Origin: Microvelia longipes
Lineage: Eukaryota > Arthropoda > Insecta > Hemiptera > Veliidae
Assembly (NCBI GenBank): GCA_018340805.1
Contig: JACMZG010001911.1
Coordinates: 37,641,476-37,705,475 of the forward strand
Reading direction: 5' to 3'
Length of the DNA: 64,000 nt
Positions within the stretch are counted from its first letter, which is position 1; each line of letters begins with the position of its first letter. The notes beneath the pieces were generated by a model. That model made no database searches. It saw only the letters and a list, made by a program, of their open reading frames with translations, and had not been told where the DNA came from. Below are positions 1-13,900 of the stretch, piece by piece. A program made the position numbers and the translations under genes.

Positions 1-3000
1 CCCCTCTTCAAAATTGTGTTGGTGCATATATACTAGTGTTGAAAGCAAATATACTTACTTTACTCTAATTATATATTTTTAAATGCTTGATCTTTTTCAG
101 GAGAAGATTCAAATGTTTGACAATTGTAAATACCATCACAATTATAATCTCACTAGAAACCATCAGCTTTGAGTTCCTTCACACAAATCGACCTTCTATG
201 AAAAAAGTGGTTTCTAAAAATTGAATGAAGTACTAAAACGCACTGTCTGTCAAGTAAAGTTTTTTAAAAACAACTAAATACAAAGGAGTACAAGAAAACA
301 TTAAAAGAGTTTTTAATATTGAAAAAATGTATTCTTTGAATTTTCTCTCAGAAGTCTTGATTTTTTATAATTTGTTTTTTCATTTGACAATGTAAAGAGA
401 CTAGTCTCTTGTCAGCTTATAAATAATTAAATATTTCTTATAATATTTCCTTATTTCTTATATTACTTGAAACTCCATAAATTTAAGTATATTTTACATT
501 ATATAGACAAGAGAGCTATGACTTTACAATGATTTCTCATACTTAATATTTTTAACCATTCATATGTTCTGATCTACTCATATTACGGTGAAAACTAGGT
601 ACAACACATGCCTTAAACTACTCGTACTTTTTAATTTATAAAGCAGAATCTCTTAACAATAAGGCACGATTAAAACACGCTCGTTAGAGTAAAGAACATT
701 ACACTGGCTGAAGGTATAGTACTATAAAGGGGATATCAAACACTAATGATGCCCCAATCATAAGTAGTACAAAAGAGGGTACAATTCTTATTAGGTCCCA
801 GTAATTTTATGATGTTAGAATAGACAACACTGAGCTCTATTTGGGCCCTATGAAAAGGTATAAAAAAGGTGGTAAAACTTTGACTGTGTTCAGAGTTTGG
901 CTCAGTTACTTAATTAAAAAGACTATATCCTGCATGAGTGAGGTCTCAATTAGAAGTAATTGAGGGAGTAAACTCAGATAGGAACCAAAGATTTTATATC
1001 AACTTTTGATACTACATTGTCATTTCAAATCAGTTTAAATGACATAATGGCCCAAGCTTACCAAAAGTTACAAGATTTTAAAGGTATTATGAAGCTTATT
1101 TAATACCATTGTGAGAAGTACTCTTGAATACTATTCTGTGGTTTGATCCCCCTCAGCTATATCACAAATGAGAAAGAATACTGCATAGATTCCTCTGGCA
1201 TATGAAAAAAGACTTTTTGGCTTGCAGTGGCTGTTGGAAAAAAGAATGGCTTTTGTGATATTATTTTTGTTGAAAATTATTAATAGTATTTTTAACTCTC
1301 CTGATCTCTTCAAGGGGTAATCTTTGAGTTCATTCTAGCTACAAAAGGCCTGGAAATATTGTATACAAACTTCCATAGAACAAACTATGTACAATCAAGC
1401 TAAGACATGAATATATGGAACTCATTTCAATTACGTAAATATTTTTGATAGCTCAATAGTTAAAAGAAGGTAAAAATCAACCTTCAAGTTTAGTAATACA
1501 AAAAACATGATTTTTTACAGTAGTATACGAGTAAATACATGTGAATTATTCAAGCACCGAAATTGTGCTAAAGGAAAGCGTACAATAAAATCCATAGATA
1601 GCGCACATCAAATCCTATCCCAGTAGGCAATGAAAAATATCAAACAAAACAAATAATCAACAGATGAGAAAAAGCCAGATACTCAATGTTTTAGAAGGTC
1701 ATAATAATTTGGCAAAACAGAATAAGATTCAAAAAGAGATGTTGGGATAGACCTATGAGATGAAAATGTAGAATGGATTAGATTAGAACCCTAAAAAAAA
1801 TGTTGTAGTAAGAACACTTAAAAAATATAATTGGCATAATAGGTAAATTCAAAGTTCTAAAACAAAATTAAAATATTACATTTAATTTTTTCACCCTTAA
1901 CTCATGACAATAAAGCATGTCATCAATTTAATACACCTAATTATAAAACAATGCAATATTTTACAACAAAACGAAATTTACACATTTACTTTATATTGTT
2001 TTGATAAAATTACCACTCAAACGTTTCTAAAATTAAGCTTAAAATAAGAGAAAATAAAAAGATAAATATAATTTGGTAATACATTTAAATTGAAGAACAA
2101 CAGAGAGAATGAAAATGTCAAAATTGAAATAATCATAATTTATGAGATGATAAATAGATAATGGCATGGCGAATAGCAGTATGAGAACTGATAAGATAGC
2201 CAGAATTAATAAGTAGAAGTTATTAATAGGATGTAATATTTTTTGTGCAAAGACAAGAGAAAATTTATTTGACATATTTTATAACAAAATCTCAAACAAT
2301 AAAATTATAAAAAAATAATAAAAAGAGATAAAAAAATTGTAAAAGATATGATGTAATAAAAGAGACATTGATTAACGTGTTGTGGTAGATACTTTAGTAA
2401 AAGGTATGTAGTTCCAAAAAACAGGAAAAGAGATAGTCGCACTGACCAAGAGCAAACCTCATGAGAAATTAATTCCCCACTTCTCTAAAATGCAAATTTT
2501 TGGTCAATTATTTATTTTAAGGGTAATAATTATCAGTTCCTAGAAACATTTATGCCTCCAATTGTCCCTAATAACAATGTACATTACATGTACTTATTTA
2601 TCAGACTTTAAGTCAAGTAGTATTGACAAAACTACTGGAAATGTCAAAAAATCTTGTCATGTTCATCAGGCAAAGAAAATTTTTTATTATAAATATATTA
2701 CAATATCATAATTATTACAAATAATATATTATGAATAATATTCATTGAGCCTGAGTTAGTTATTGTTCGTTCTTTTATAAATCTGATTGACAAAAGGAAA
2801 ATTTAATAAGACATTGGAATCTTATTTTTATAAGAAGAGGAAAAGACAAAATGAATTTGTATTTCTATTTTTGAATTGAATTTATGTTTTTTTGTGAATG
2901 TGTATGGTATTCTGTATTATTTTTGTCAAGTTTACATGTTGTTATAAGAACAATAAAATATTATTATTATTGTTCTTTTTTAGACCCTGTTATTAAAAGA

Positions 3001-3612
3001 AAAGAAACTGCCAACAGGGGTTGTCATTAATTTTAAAATTTTTAATACTGGATTATTTACGCGAGGTAGCGGCCAACCATTCCCCTACTATGTCTAAAAT
3101 ACAATGGTTAAAATTTGTTGCACAATAATTGCCAAGACAGTATGGAAAGACTGACTACTGCTATATAAGACCTACACCATAGAAGCTGGCTAATAAAACA
3201 AAAATCCAAAATTTAATACATAAGTTTACCTTTACACTATTAATTATGGCATAATTATACAAATTAATTATTGCATTATGTATACATACAATTTTATTTT
3301 TAAAACAAAAAAAAGCAAGTATAATCTAAAAAATCAAATGCAGATGAGCAGAAGAAAGGTTTACCAGAACAAATCTGTAATTTTGTGTGTCAAAAAGTCA
3401 ATAGTGAAAGATATTGCCAATATATAAAATTTAAGTAAGAAATTACCAAGAATGAAGGAAAATAAACCGCCTTACACAAGTATAGGCACTCGGGTGAGGA
3501 AAAAATTTAAAAAAAGATAAAATTTACAATTATTTTTTTTGGTAGATTCTGCATCTCTTATTGATTCAAAGTACTTATATTTGTAAAATTTTTATATGGA
3601 AATTTAATTGAT

Positions 3613-3753
3613 AACTGACCTGTTAATAGTTTCTTTGTCAACAACAGTTGACTTTTGAGAAGTAAACAATTTCCCTGGGCCGCGAGAGGACCTGGCCAGC
3701 ATGCTCCCCACCCTCCAGCTTGGACTCCAGCACTAACACTAACTGCAACACAA
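3613..3753 (-). other. GC-rich block, possible exon of an unseen minus-strand gene
   Basis: In a very AT-rich region, 3676-3735 is strongly G/C-rich. On the minus strand it is bounded by a good acceptor (TTTCATTGTGTTGCAG just before 3753) and a good donor (ACAG/GTCAGT at about 3613). One frame stays open across it and another reads LESKLEGGEHAGQVLSRPRE before a stop. I do not recognise the protein. It may also be a 5' UTR exon or a repeat fragment. Confidence 0.25.
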
Positions 3754-4104
3754 TGAAATTATGATTAAATATCAGTTTTAATCCCAGCACCCATCTACCT
3801 AATAACCACACTTACGTTAGGCACAACTTAAATGTAGCATTACTTGTTTTGTTATATAAAGAGATAAACTTGTGCAAAAAAATGTTAGCCATAGAATCTG
3901 TAATAATAAGATGATATTGGCACATTTATTGGTCTTTTTATAGGACTACATTGATGCCAAATATTATATGAATCCACTCTTTTTATACTTCCTTCTTTTA
4001 CCTTTATTTACTTTAGTAAATAATTTTTGTTAAAATACTTATAGTATGTGTAAAATAATATATTATATAATATATGTATTATTATCTATAAGGTATATAG
4101 GAAA

Positions 4105-4345
4105 AATATCGGTGTGTAGCAAAAAAAATCACGAAACCGGATTGTGTTCCACCTGGAATTATCCGTTACAGGTGTTTTTAAGACCTCCTGAATGGTTCTT
4201 CACAAAGTTGTCTGTCTGTATGTGTGTGAGTGTGTTGTCTGTCATCATCATAGGCTCCTAGTGTATTATGCAAAGAAAGTTGAAACTATTCCGAAATATT
4301 TTCTTATGTCCTCATTACGCCCTAATGACTCAGGGGAAAAATCAA
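4105..4345 (+). mobile_element. 5' fragment of the 5S-like dispersed repeat
   Basis: Contains the 5' module only: TGGAATTATCCGTTACAGG, AAGACCTCCTGAATGG, CACAAAGTTGTCTGTCTG and TGTGTGTGAGTGTG, then TCCTAGTGTATTATGCAAAG. This matches the starts of the copies at 32.3 kb and 40.9 kb. The 5S-like middle and the tail are absent. Short frames through it are not genes. Confidence 0.5.
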
Positions 4346-6659
4346 AAAACCAATGGAAAAATCTGTTGAATTCGGGTTTTTGAAGATTTTTGGCACATGT
4401 AGCATATAGAAGCTTAANTTAAATATACTTAAAATGGAGGCTACAAAAGACAATTTATATTAGTATTAAAAAACATATACATTAAAAAAAGTTGTATTTT
4501 TAATAACTAAAAGATAAAACTCCCAGTACACAATATGGTGGAGATATCTATTTACACTATAAGTAGCATAGATCAGTAATAATATCCATCTCTCATTAAC
4601 AGAGTCATGGGTAACCACCTAGTCTATTATTATGTGACACAGATATCGAGTGCACACGAAACCTTAATACCTATGATGTGATTCCAACCTGGTCCGCATA
4701 CAAAACAAATAAAAGCTAGAAAATCCACACTCTAATTTTTGCGTTACACACACAATATACATGTAGTAAAAGAACGAGAACATTAGGCGCCAGAACTAGA
4801 CTAATTAATAACAGGATAAATTTAGTTTATTAACACAACAAACAGACATCACTTAATATTACCTAGAAATACTTAAATAATATAATAAGCTATTATCACA
4901 TGGAGCGAACAACTTAGCAATACTACAACACACTTGGGAACTATGTTTCTTTCATTGGAATTCTTAAAAACAACCTACAAGTATTAAGTCTAAGGTTCAC
5001 TTCACCAAAAATATGAATACATATGATTAATAACTCACATCTGAAAAATTGGGATGAAAAACTGATTCAGGTAGCTGAGTTTGATGATAACATAAAATTT
5101 TCCCAAGTATAGAACACACAATTAATTAAACCTTACTACCAAGCAGAACAGAAACAATACAACAAATATACTCCTGGTAATATAAACTTCAAGCAGAATC
5201 TCGCTGCTATAGTCACACAGCAGTTTTATGAAAAATATGGGTAAAAAGAAAAGATCTTAAAAAGCAAGATGGGCAGAAAGAGTGGATGTAGGATATGAGT
5301 AATGAGAATGTTACATTACGGAGAATTTTAGCACCTGTCGACTGCATTGATCTGAGCCCGATAAACAGGATTGATTATTCATATTAAAAGAATTGATTGC
5401 CATAGAATTATCAATCAGTCTAATTTCTAACCTAAACAAATAAGTCACGATTAAAAAACATTGGGATAAGGCTAAATGAGTAACATAAAAACAAGAAAAA
5501 AATTCGAACGTTAAGCAGTTGTCAATATAGAACTCAAATTAGAACTTACTTTTAGAATGCACCTCAGGATACGTCACTATTATCGAATCAAAACCATTAA
5601 TCTATTAAACTAAACACTATAAAATTAATTAATTTGTCAACAATGTAACATAATTAAACCCTCTGCCCAAATTACAATTAACACGACATAAAAACTAGAT
5701 TTGATATCCCCGATTTGCATTAAACTAATCACGAATTGATTATCGAGATATGCAGGTATAGACAAAGAAACGGTTTAGTTAATTAAAATAAATTATTTTA
5801 AATATAAAAAGATAAATACGACCGTAAAATAAAATATAAGTCGATCTAATCTTTAAATTAATTGTAAAATTAACGTTATCAAAGATTAGAAAACCACACA
5901 GACATAAATTCTTATTTAAATAAACACGAGGTGTTAAAAGAAGTGCTGTCACGTACTGATATATTGAAAATGTAATAAAACGCGGTGAACGAGTGTAAAA
6001 GTTCAAAAATGAAAATATAATAATGTAGAACTAAAAACAAACGAAATTCGCTAAAGGAATAAAATGATGGGCAAGATAAATAATGTTTTAATCTTGAACA
6101 TTGCACCCAAGAATCTTATAAAGATACTGAAAAATTATGATAACCAAATTCCAATGAAACAATCAGTTCATATTTTCTTAATAGGTACCATCAAATATAG
6201 TTGACATGTGCGGAAATACTAAATGCCGATTAGTCAATTTAGTCTAGCATATCCGACAATACTAGTGCTTTAAACTACCGTCCATCAACTTGCTGATAGA
6301 AAAGATTAAAAAAAAGTATAAAAAAAAATAAACGTTAGCTTAAGTGTACAAGCTTAATAACGTCAAATCCCATCTACTAGTTTCCTATTTAAGCACAACA
6401 TATATTTATTTAGTTCTACAAAATTATTTTAAAGAATCTATATAATTTCAACTTTCCAAATTTTCATCCTAATACAACCAATATGATAAAAGATACAAAA
6501 AACAAATCATAGTTAAAATTTAAATACAACATAAAAGAAAGCAAATCTAATTTCACTCAAAAGGTACTTTTAACAACCTAATGTATAATCACATAATGTT
6601 ATTTAATTAAAAAAAAAACAAATTAAATTTCTATTAGCAATAAATATTCTCTAACTTTC

Positions 6660-7200
6660 ATGTACAAAATTCTGGTACAGCTACAGGGTTACCTAAAGTG
6701 ACCCAACACATCAAATTCCTCTACTGGCCATTCGAACACGCTTTCCACTTGTCTACAGAATATAAAAATTGCCAAGATTTATGAATCTGCACACATACTC
6801 GAACTCGCTTCGCTCGTCTTAAACATAAGTCAATGTGTGCCTAGTTATTCACAGCGGTCACCCATGCACCACTGCCGCGCTTAATGATGCTTTAAACTTT
6901 TATGATCCTTCAATGTATAACTTAATTACATAATATACTTATATTACAAAAAGGGATACATGTATAAATTTCAACTCTAAATTAAATTATTTTCCGACAG
7001 TTTTACAAAAATTACTACAAGTCATTTATAAAAAAATTGAGCTAATCTGAAACGACCATGAAACTTGGCACATATTGTCTTATGTATGACTACAAAATCA
7101 AAAAATGATCATTACTATTCGACAACAATGTTTAGCTTTTTCTTTAACTCCAAAACCAGAATTTTGTACCAAGTATCATTTAATTTAGTGAGCCTCCGTC
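6660..7200 (-). mobile_element. Minus-strand copy of the 5S-like dispersed repeat
   Basis: Read on the minus strand, the sequence shows the family middle (TGCCAAGTTTCATGGTCGTT), a degraded 5S-like segment at 6849-6902 (GCATGGGTGACCGCTGTGAAT), then the tail with GACGAGCGAAGCGAGTTCGAG. The 5' end is missing or too degraded to place. Confidence 0.5.
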
Positions 7201-7509
7201 CAGTTATCTGGTTTGCAAGATAATGTCACATATAACATAATGAACAAACTTGAAACTTAAAATTTTGAGATCAATTTGGTGCTGAAAACGTGGGCATTTG
7301 ATTTAAAAATGGTAATATTTTTTCCCCTATGCAACGTCCCTTGCAATTATAGGAAGATATAAATGATTGATTTATTAAATATAAAATTCTGTTAAACACC
7401 AATCCACACACATACATAATATATATATAATATATACATATAATAGTATAAATATTATAATTCAAAGTAAAGTAATAGAGGTAGGAAGCGTCTGAACACA
7501 TCGGCCTCC

Positions 7510-7577
7510 TAATTATTATATATAATTAATATATATATATATATTATAATATAAATATAATATATATATATATAATA
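7510..7577. repeat. AT dinucleotide repeat upstream of AMDHD2
   Basis: Imperfect (TA)n run about 400 bases before the AMDHD2 start codon. Confidence 0.8.
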
Positions 7578-7957
7578 ATGTATATATTCATAATTAATAA
7601 TAATAACTTGGAACAGCACTTCCACATACTATGTAGCGCGGAGAGGTGTACACCGTGTTTGTATTCTGTGGTATTGCAGATGGATGAGCTGATGGTGATT
7701 GTGCTATTAAAAGCTTTTGCAAGAAGCTGGAATGGGAAATTTATAATTTATTTACATCAATTTATCTCAGCATTTCAATATTTAAATGAAAGCGTTTACA
7801 ATCACATAAATTCTAGGTATGTTATGTAAAAGATTAATAATTTTTATCTTTATTATCTCTAGATCAAATTGAGTATAAGGGCATAAATAAATTGAATAGT
7901 GGAAGAGAATCGACCTTGAGTATTTAGTCTTGTTTCGTCGACTTGACACAGTTCAAT

Positions 7958-10900
7958 ATGCCCGGTGATATTTTAAGGTTTAGTAATTGTAAAATTTTAA
8001 GAAATCATAAAATAATTAAAGATGACTTGTGGGTTCGGAATGGCGTAATAATAGATCCAGAAGAATTATTTTTTAACGAAAAAAATCAGGCTGATTTCGA
8101 ATACGACATGAAAGGTTGTTTATTAGCCCCAGGCTTTATTGAAATTCAAATAAACGGTATCTATTTATTCTTAATTTTATTAAGATTATAATTTAATTTA
8201 TTTACATTTACCTATAAGTACATTAATATGTTATTGTTTCAGTGAAATAAATAATGCTTACATAAATTTTGCATGACCTACATTAATCACACGAAGTTTA
8301 TTAAATATTATCTTATAACAGCTGATTTTGTTATGAGACCAGAGAGTATAAAGGGTAGAAATAGAGAAGCCGGTTTAGTTCTTACTTTTAACAAGTGAGT
8401 GCAGCTGTGTCTCTTATCATGGCGCCATTTTTCTTAGTTTGAATAAAGAACTGAAGTAAATTGTCTTACTCCTTTAACATTTTAACCATAAAGTAACATT
8501 TTACATATCTCCCATAAAACTGAACTGTTTTTCATGGAGGATTGAAATATATTTGTTTAAGATATTTTGATTACTCGACTTAAACCCGTTCGAATGGACC
8601 CACAAACAGGGGTTTAAACAGAGGTTTTTCCTCAGGGTATCTTAATCACAGTTAAAGATACACAGTAAGTAAACTTTGTTGACCAGGAGGGAGCGCAACC
8701 ATTTTTAATTTCAAGTAAAACTTTTTCCAAGGAATAACATTTTCATTTATTAATTTATTTAAATTAAAGAAATATTAAATTAACAAAATACAAAGTTGTT
8801 TTTAAAAATATTTAAAATTGCCAATAGGGTACCATTCATTGCTATATACAGGGTGAAACAATTAAGATGTACCAATATTAAATCTTTAAAAAATAAGGGA
8901 AAAACATGATCCTGTACTTTTTTTTAGAGAAAATTTTCTCTACCCCAGTAAATTGATTCTTCTTGCAAATTCAACTTTACCATAATTATTTTTGTAAATA
9001 TTAACGAAAAATGGTAATTTTGATACCAATTTTGGTAAATTCAAAAAGTTATAGGATATCGTAATATTTCCTATTTTGGAAACCGCTTTGAATCTTAAAA
9101 AAATGAATACTAATAAATATGACTATATTCCGGTCTTTTGTATTAAGCTATAGTATGACATATGCCATTGATTTTTGTTCAAAACTACACGAAACAAATA
9201 TTTTTACAAACACTTGTAAAAACGCTTTTGAACGAAATGTCGTACAAAAGCGTGATGAAAAAAATTACCGAAATATAGTGATATAAGTATAAAATTTCTT
9301 AGGATTTATAGCGGTTTCCAAAATAGTCAATGTTACGATGTACTAAGGAGGATAGTATAAGTAAGTATAGTAATTAGTATGGTACAAGGAGTATGGTTAG
9401 TTATTTTAGTCCACATTGATTATTTTATGTCTGATTTGGTCTTCAAACCAATTTGTTCGTTCACTGACACTTCGCACTATTTTACTACTAGTAGGTGGCT
9501 GTATTAAAATATTACCTCAAAAGTAATAAATTAGTGATTAAGTTGTTTATTGCTCACTTTTACTAAAGATATCAAATTAAGAACATTATAAACTACATCT
9601 GTATTCCGATAAAAGACGCAAGTAGTCGTTATTTATACGACAAGGAATGGAAGTAAGTTTTACAGCTGAAGCTGAAGTTTCCTCCAAAGGCAAAACCTAA
9701 AAAGGAATCTTTCCTAGCTTCCCAGACTGATGATGAGGGTGATTTAAATTCAAAACTATTCATCTTCTAGACCAAGAGCCCAGGGGTGTTTTGTTAATAA
9801 AAAGTGTAATGGCTGGAACCGGTCTCAATTTTTCGTAAATACCTTCCTGAAAAAGGATCTGCAATTATGCCGACTCGCATCGGATGGGTGTCCCAGGCAG
9901 AACGCACTTTAGGGGTCAAAGGTTCTGCCTGGGACACCCATCCGATACGACATCTGCAGAATTGCAGATCCTTGTTCAGGAAGGTATTTACGAAAAATTG
10001 AGACCGGTTCCAGCCATTACACTTTTTATTCACTAAACACCCCTGGGCTCTTGGTCTATTCTGATTGAAGTAGATTACTAAAATTATGGTTCAGATAATA
10101 CGAATGCTAATGAATTATCTTCCAACCTTGTTCCATATTTAATGTTATCTACGAGTAAACAACTAATATAAAAAGTTATTAGCTATAACATATATTTTAA
10201 AAATCATTAAAAACCAGTGAGAGTTTTTAATTGGCCAAAAATATCCAATTGATGGCCTTATTTATCAACCTGAATTCCGACTCTCTTTACTTTTAAATGT
10301 CCTGACTTAACGTGAAACCTTGATGATTAAATGACAGTAAAACAATTATTCATTAATACCATGAGTGAATCGTATAAACAATTGTTAAAAACTGTATGAA
10401 AGTCAAATATAAAATTTTGTGGGGTCGGCACTCCAGCATTTATTGCCGCGAGGTCTTGTCGAGGAGGATATACTATAGGTATAATATAGTATACTATAGT
10501 ATAGTATAGTGCTATACTCGTTGGTATTGTCCTTGCACAAAATAATTCCAGCTTAAGTACCATCATAACGCAAGTTCTAAGTTTGCATAACTTTCTTCAC
10601 TACCAGTGAAGTGTATCACAGGGAGGAAATACATTTACAGTACAAATAAAACCAGACGATATACTAAACGAAGGAGACTATATAAGAATTTTGAAAATTA
10701 TTATTATTTTAATGTATCTACAAAAAATATGTTTCGATTTCAGGTGGTTACGGCGTGGATTTTAGTCACAACACAGAAAATGTAAAAGAAGGACTGGATA
10801 AGGTAGCTAAAGGAATTCTATCCCACGGCATAACATCTTTTTGCCCAACAGTGGTCACATCAAATGCAAAAGTTTATCAAGATGTAAGCAACTCTTTGGT

Positions 10901-13900
10901 TTCTTGGGACAACAAGTAAATATTTTAAAGTACACGACTGTTATGTATAGGTATTTCAAAACAAATGGTACGATTATATTAGAAGAAGTATCCAAAGATA
11001 GATGGCTGCACGGCATTAGAAAATGACTTTTAATAAATGATTTTTTTTCTTGAAAATTCTATAACTACCAAAAACAAAAGACCTTAGAAGGCCTTAGGTG
11101 TTCCGAGGTCTCCGCGTCTCCCTGTTGCTACTTTGTCGCCACATGATTGTTGTCCTGTAGGAGCTTGTCGTATTAGTAAATTTGTATCTGACATACTGTG
11201 ATTATACGAGCGAATTTTTAAATTCAGTGGTTGAAAAATGCGGTTTGTTTATGTAACATTATATACGTCGAACGATAAAATCAGAACTGATGCTGGTAAT
11301 TAAATTACATTCGTATATATAATAATATATATATATATATATATATATAATATTTATATATATATATATATATATTTAGCAAGCATATTATACAGAAGTA
11401 CATAGGCAGTAAAATCCGAGCATTTCAAAGAAAACCCGCCCAGCTTGCGGACCTCCGCGACAGAATTATTTTAAATATGTCAGTACGTATACTTTATCAG
11501 TGAGTACCAACATTCCAAACAAACATCTCCCCCTCCATGAACCTAAACTCATTAGCTCATTTTTCCTTTGGAAATTCGATTCAGAGTGCAATCAGTGGAT
11601 TGTTTCTCTTACCAGACTTCTCAAGCCATGAAACTATATTAACTCTAATACTTGTAACAATAATTGTTGTCGTATTACTCAATATAAAATGTCAAAAAAA
11701 AAAAAAAAAAAAAGGAAATTCGATCAAAACCAAAACTTCTTTCCTAACTAATATACTTTATTTTTTTATATAATATCAAAGATAATAGCAAACGATCCAA
11801 CTCGCAAGAGATTGTTCCCACCTAAACTTAAATATATTAAGAACTATGTAATACATTTAGTTAAACTCTTACTGGATTTAAAACATGACAAAGTTGCACA
11901 TTTTATTTAATTTAAAAAATATTAAATAAGCTCTATTTTGAGACGCCATGATGAAGTCCAACGAAACGGACTTTCAATGTTATTAATTTAAAGGACAAAA
12001 TTTTTGTACCACATAGCAAGGCTTAGAATACGCTGTAACCCTTTGTTTCAGGTTTTACCACATTTAAAAAAACGAAAAGGGGGAAAAGATGGAGCTGAAA
12101 TTTTAGGAGTTCACGTTGAAGGCCCTTTTATAAATACAGAAAAGAAAGGAGCTCATTCAGCTGATAATATTTCTAATTTTAACGAGGTATAATAAATATA
12201 TAATTGCTGAAATTTTTAAAACTGCCAACTAATGTAGAAAAGTCACTAAGTATATAAACAATTTTAATGATATATTAACATTGAAATTTTCAATTTTAAA
12301 AATCTATTTACAAAAGGCGTAAATAATTTTGTCTTGAATTTATGATGACTTTTGAATCTTGAAAATTACCAAGAGGCTAAGTGTTCATGTCATGATCAGT
12401 AATTAAAAAACATGATGCTCTACGAAAATTGAATACTCTTTATTAGATTAGAATTATTAGATTAGAATTATAATATAGACTACATTGGCTAATTACGCTT
12501 TCCAAAATAAATCTGATTCTCAGCAATATGGCCGCCGGAATCCTAACTTTGTGGCGGCAATTATAACGCTTGAGCAAAACACACAGCGAAATCGAGCATA
12601 TCTAACATATGCTCGATTTGGCCTCGATATAAAAAAGGGTTTTATTACCTCATATAAAAATAACATCTGTTCCTACAAGAGGTGAGAGAGATACTGCGCT
12701 AGAAAGATGCAGCGGAAAACTTAAAAAAATCACAGCTTAATTTTGGATAGTGTTGTAAGTGTCGAAAATGAAGATAAGATCAGAAATAGATAGAGAGAGA
12801 TATATATCTTGAGATATTGTTATTAATAAGATCTGAATTTACATTAATTGGTTTTATTTAAGTAGCTTAAATCAGTTATTACAGACAAATGCAAGTTTTT
12901 CATTCAGCTCTGCATTAACTTTTAGTAAAACCAACTTTATTGTGCATAGACATTTATACTTTTATACTGCTGGACAACTTTGACTCGTAAAATATTAATA
13001 ATTACAAATAACAATAATAAATTGATTAAATCTATTTTATATTTTAGGGAGTGAACTCTTTGTACAAAGTATATGGTAATTTAGACGACGTGAGCATTAT
13101 TACAATGGCACCTGAAAAAGATCATGCAATAGATGTTATAGACCATTTAGTTTCTAAGAATATTAAAGTTTCTCTGGGTGAGTGAAAAAATAATCATGAT
13201 ATTTATCTGAATTTTTAATCATATTCTTTGCATTATATTCAAGAGAAATGTTTATTGCAGGGCATTCGATGGCAGATTTTGCTCAAGGAGTAGAAGCTGT
13301 GAAACATGGAGCCAATTTAATTACTCATTTATTTAATGCAATGCTTCCAGTAAGTTACTATGTATAATAATTTTTTTAAAAACACAATAACAAGTAAATA
13401 AACCAAACATCAAAATTAAATACCTGTTTAGAACTCCATAATGAGGAACTACCAGGAAAAAAATATATTTGAAATTAAAAGTATAATAATATTTTATGCA
13501 TAAGAATAATAATATTCTAATAATAGAAACGTAAACGATTTTTAAAATAATTGATTAATTATTTTTAATTAATTAATAAAAATTGGGTAATTTAAACTGG
13601 AGCTTATTTCGTGGGCTTTGTTAGGTGACTTCATTTGATAACACTTCTTGCTTATTTCTTTCTGATCTGTTCTCTTTTCTGTCTGATTTCCTTCAGAGTG
13701 TTCTTAAGTATTAAATTGAAATCTTAAAGCAGTATAATATTGTTAATATTTATAAAATCTTATAAGAACGGGTGTTGATTGGTTTGAAACGAGAATTGCC
13801 CTATGTCCTGCAAGTAATTTTAAAGAAAGCAATATGATTCGAGGTGTATTTATAGCTTTAGTTTATTTATATTAATCTTCAAGTAAAAAACAAACATGTA

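Larger units (their letters stand above)
1..7957. other. Region upstream of AMDHD2 without a recognised gene
   Basis: Very AT-rich. It holds two fragments of the 5S-like repeat (4105-4345, 6660-7200), the GC-rich block near 3700 and a TA run near 7510. Other frames are short, rich in Ile, Tyr, Phe and Asn, and resemble no family I know. The AMDHD2 promoter must lie just before 7958, but no clear TATA or initiator could be chosen. Confidence 0.6.

Noticed and set aside
2039..2275. 78-codon minus-strand frame with hydrophobic residues
   Set aside because: It is Phe/Leu/Ile/Tyr-rich as expected from random A/T-rich DNA and shows no family motif.
9794..10033. 79-codon minus-strand frame
   Set aside because: It lies wholly inside the 288-bp palindrome; the open frame is a by-product of the mirrored sequence.
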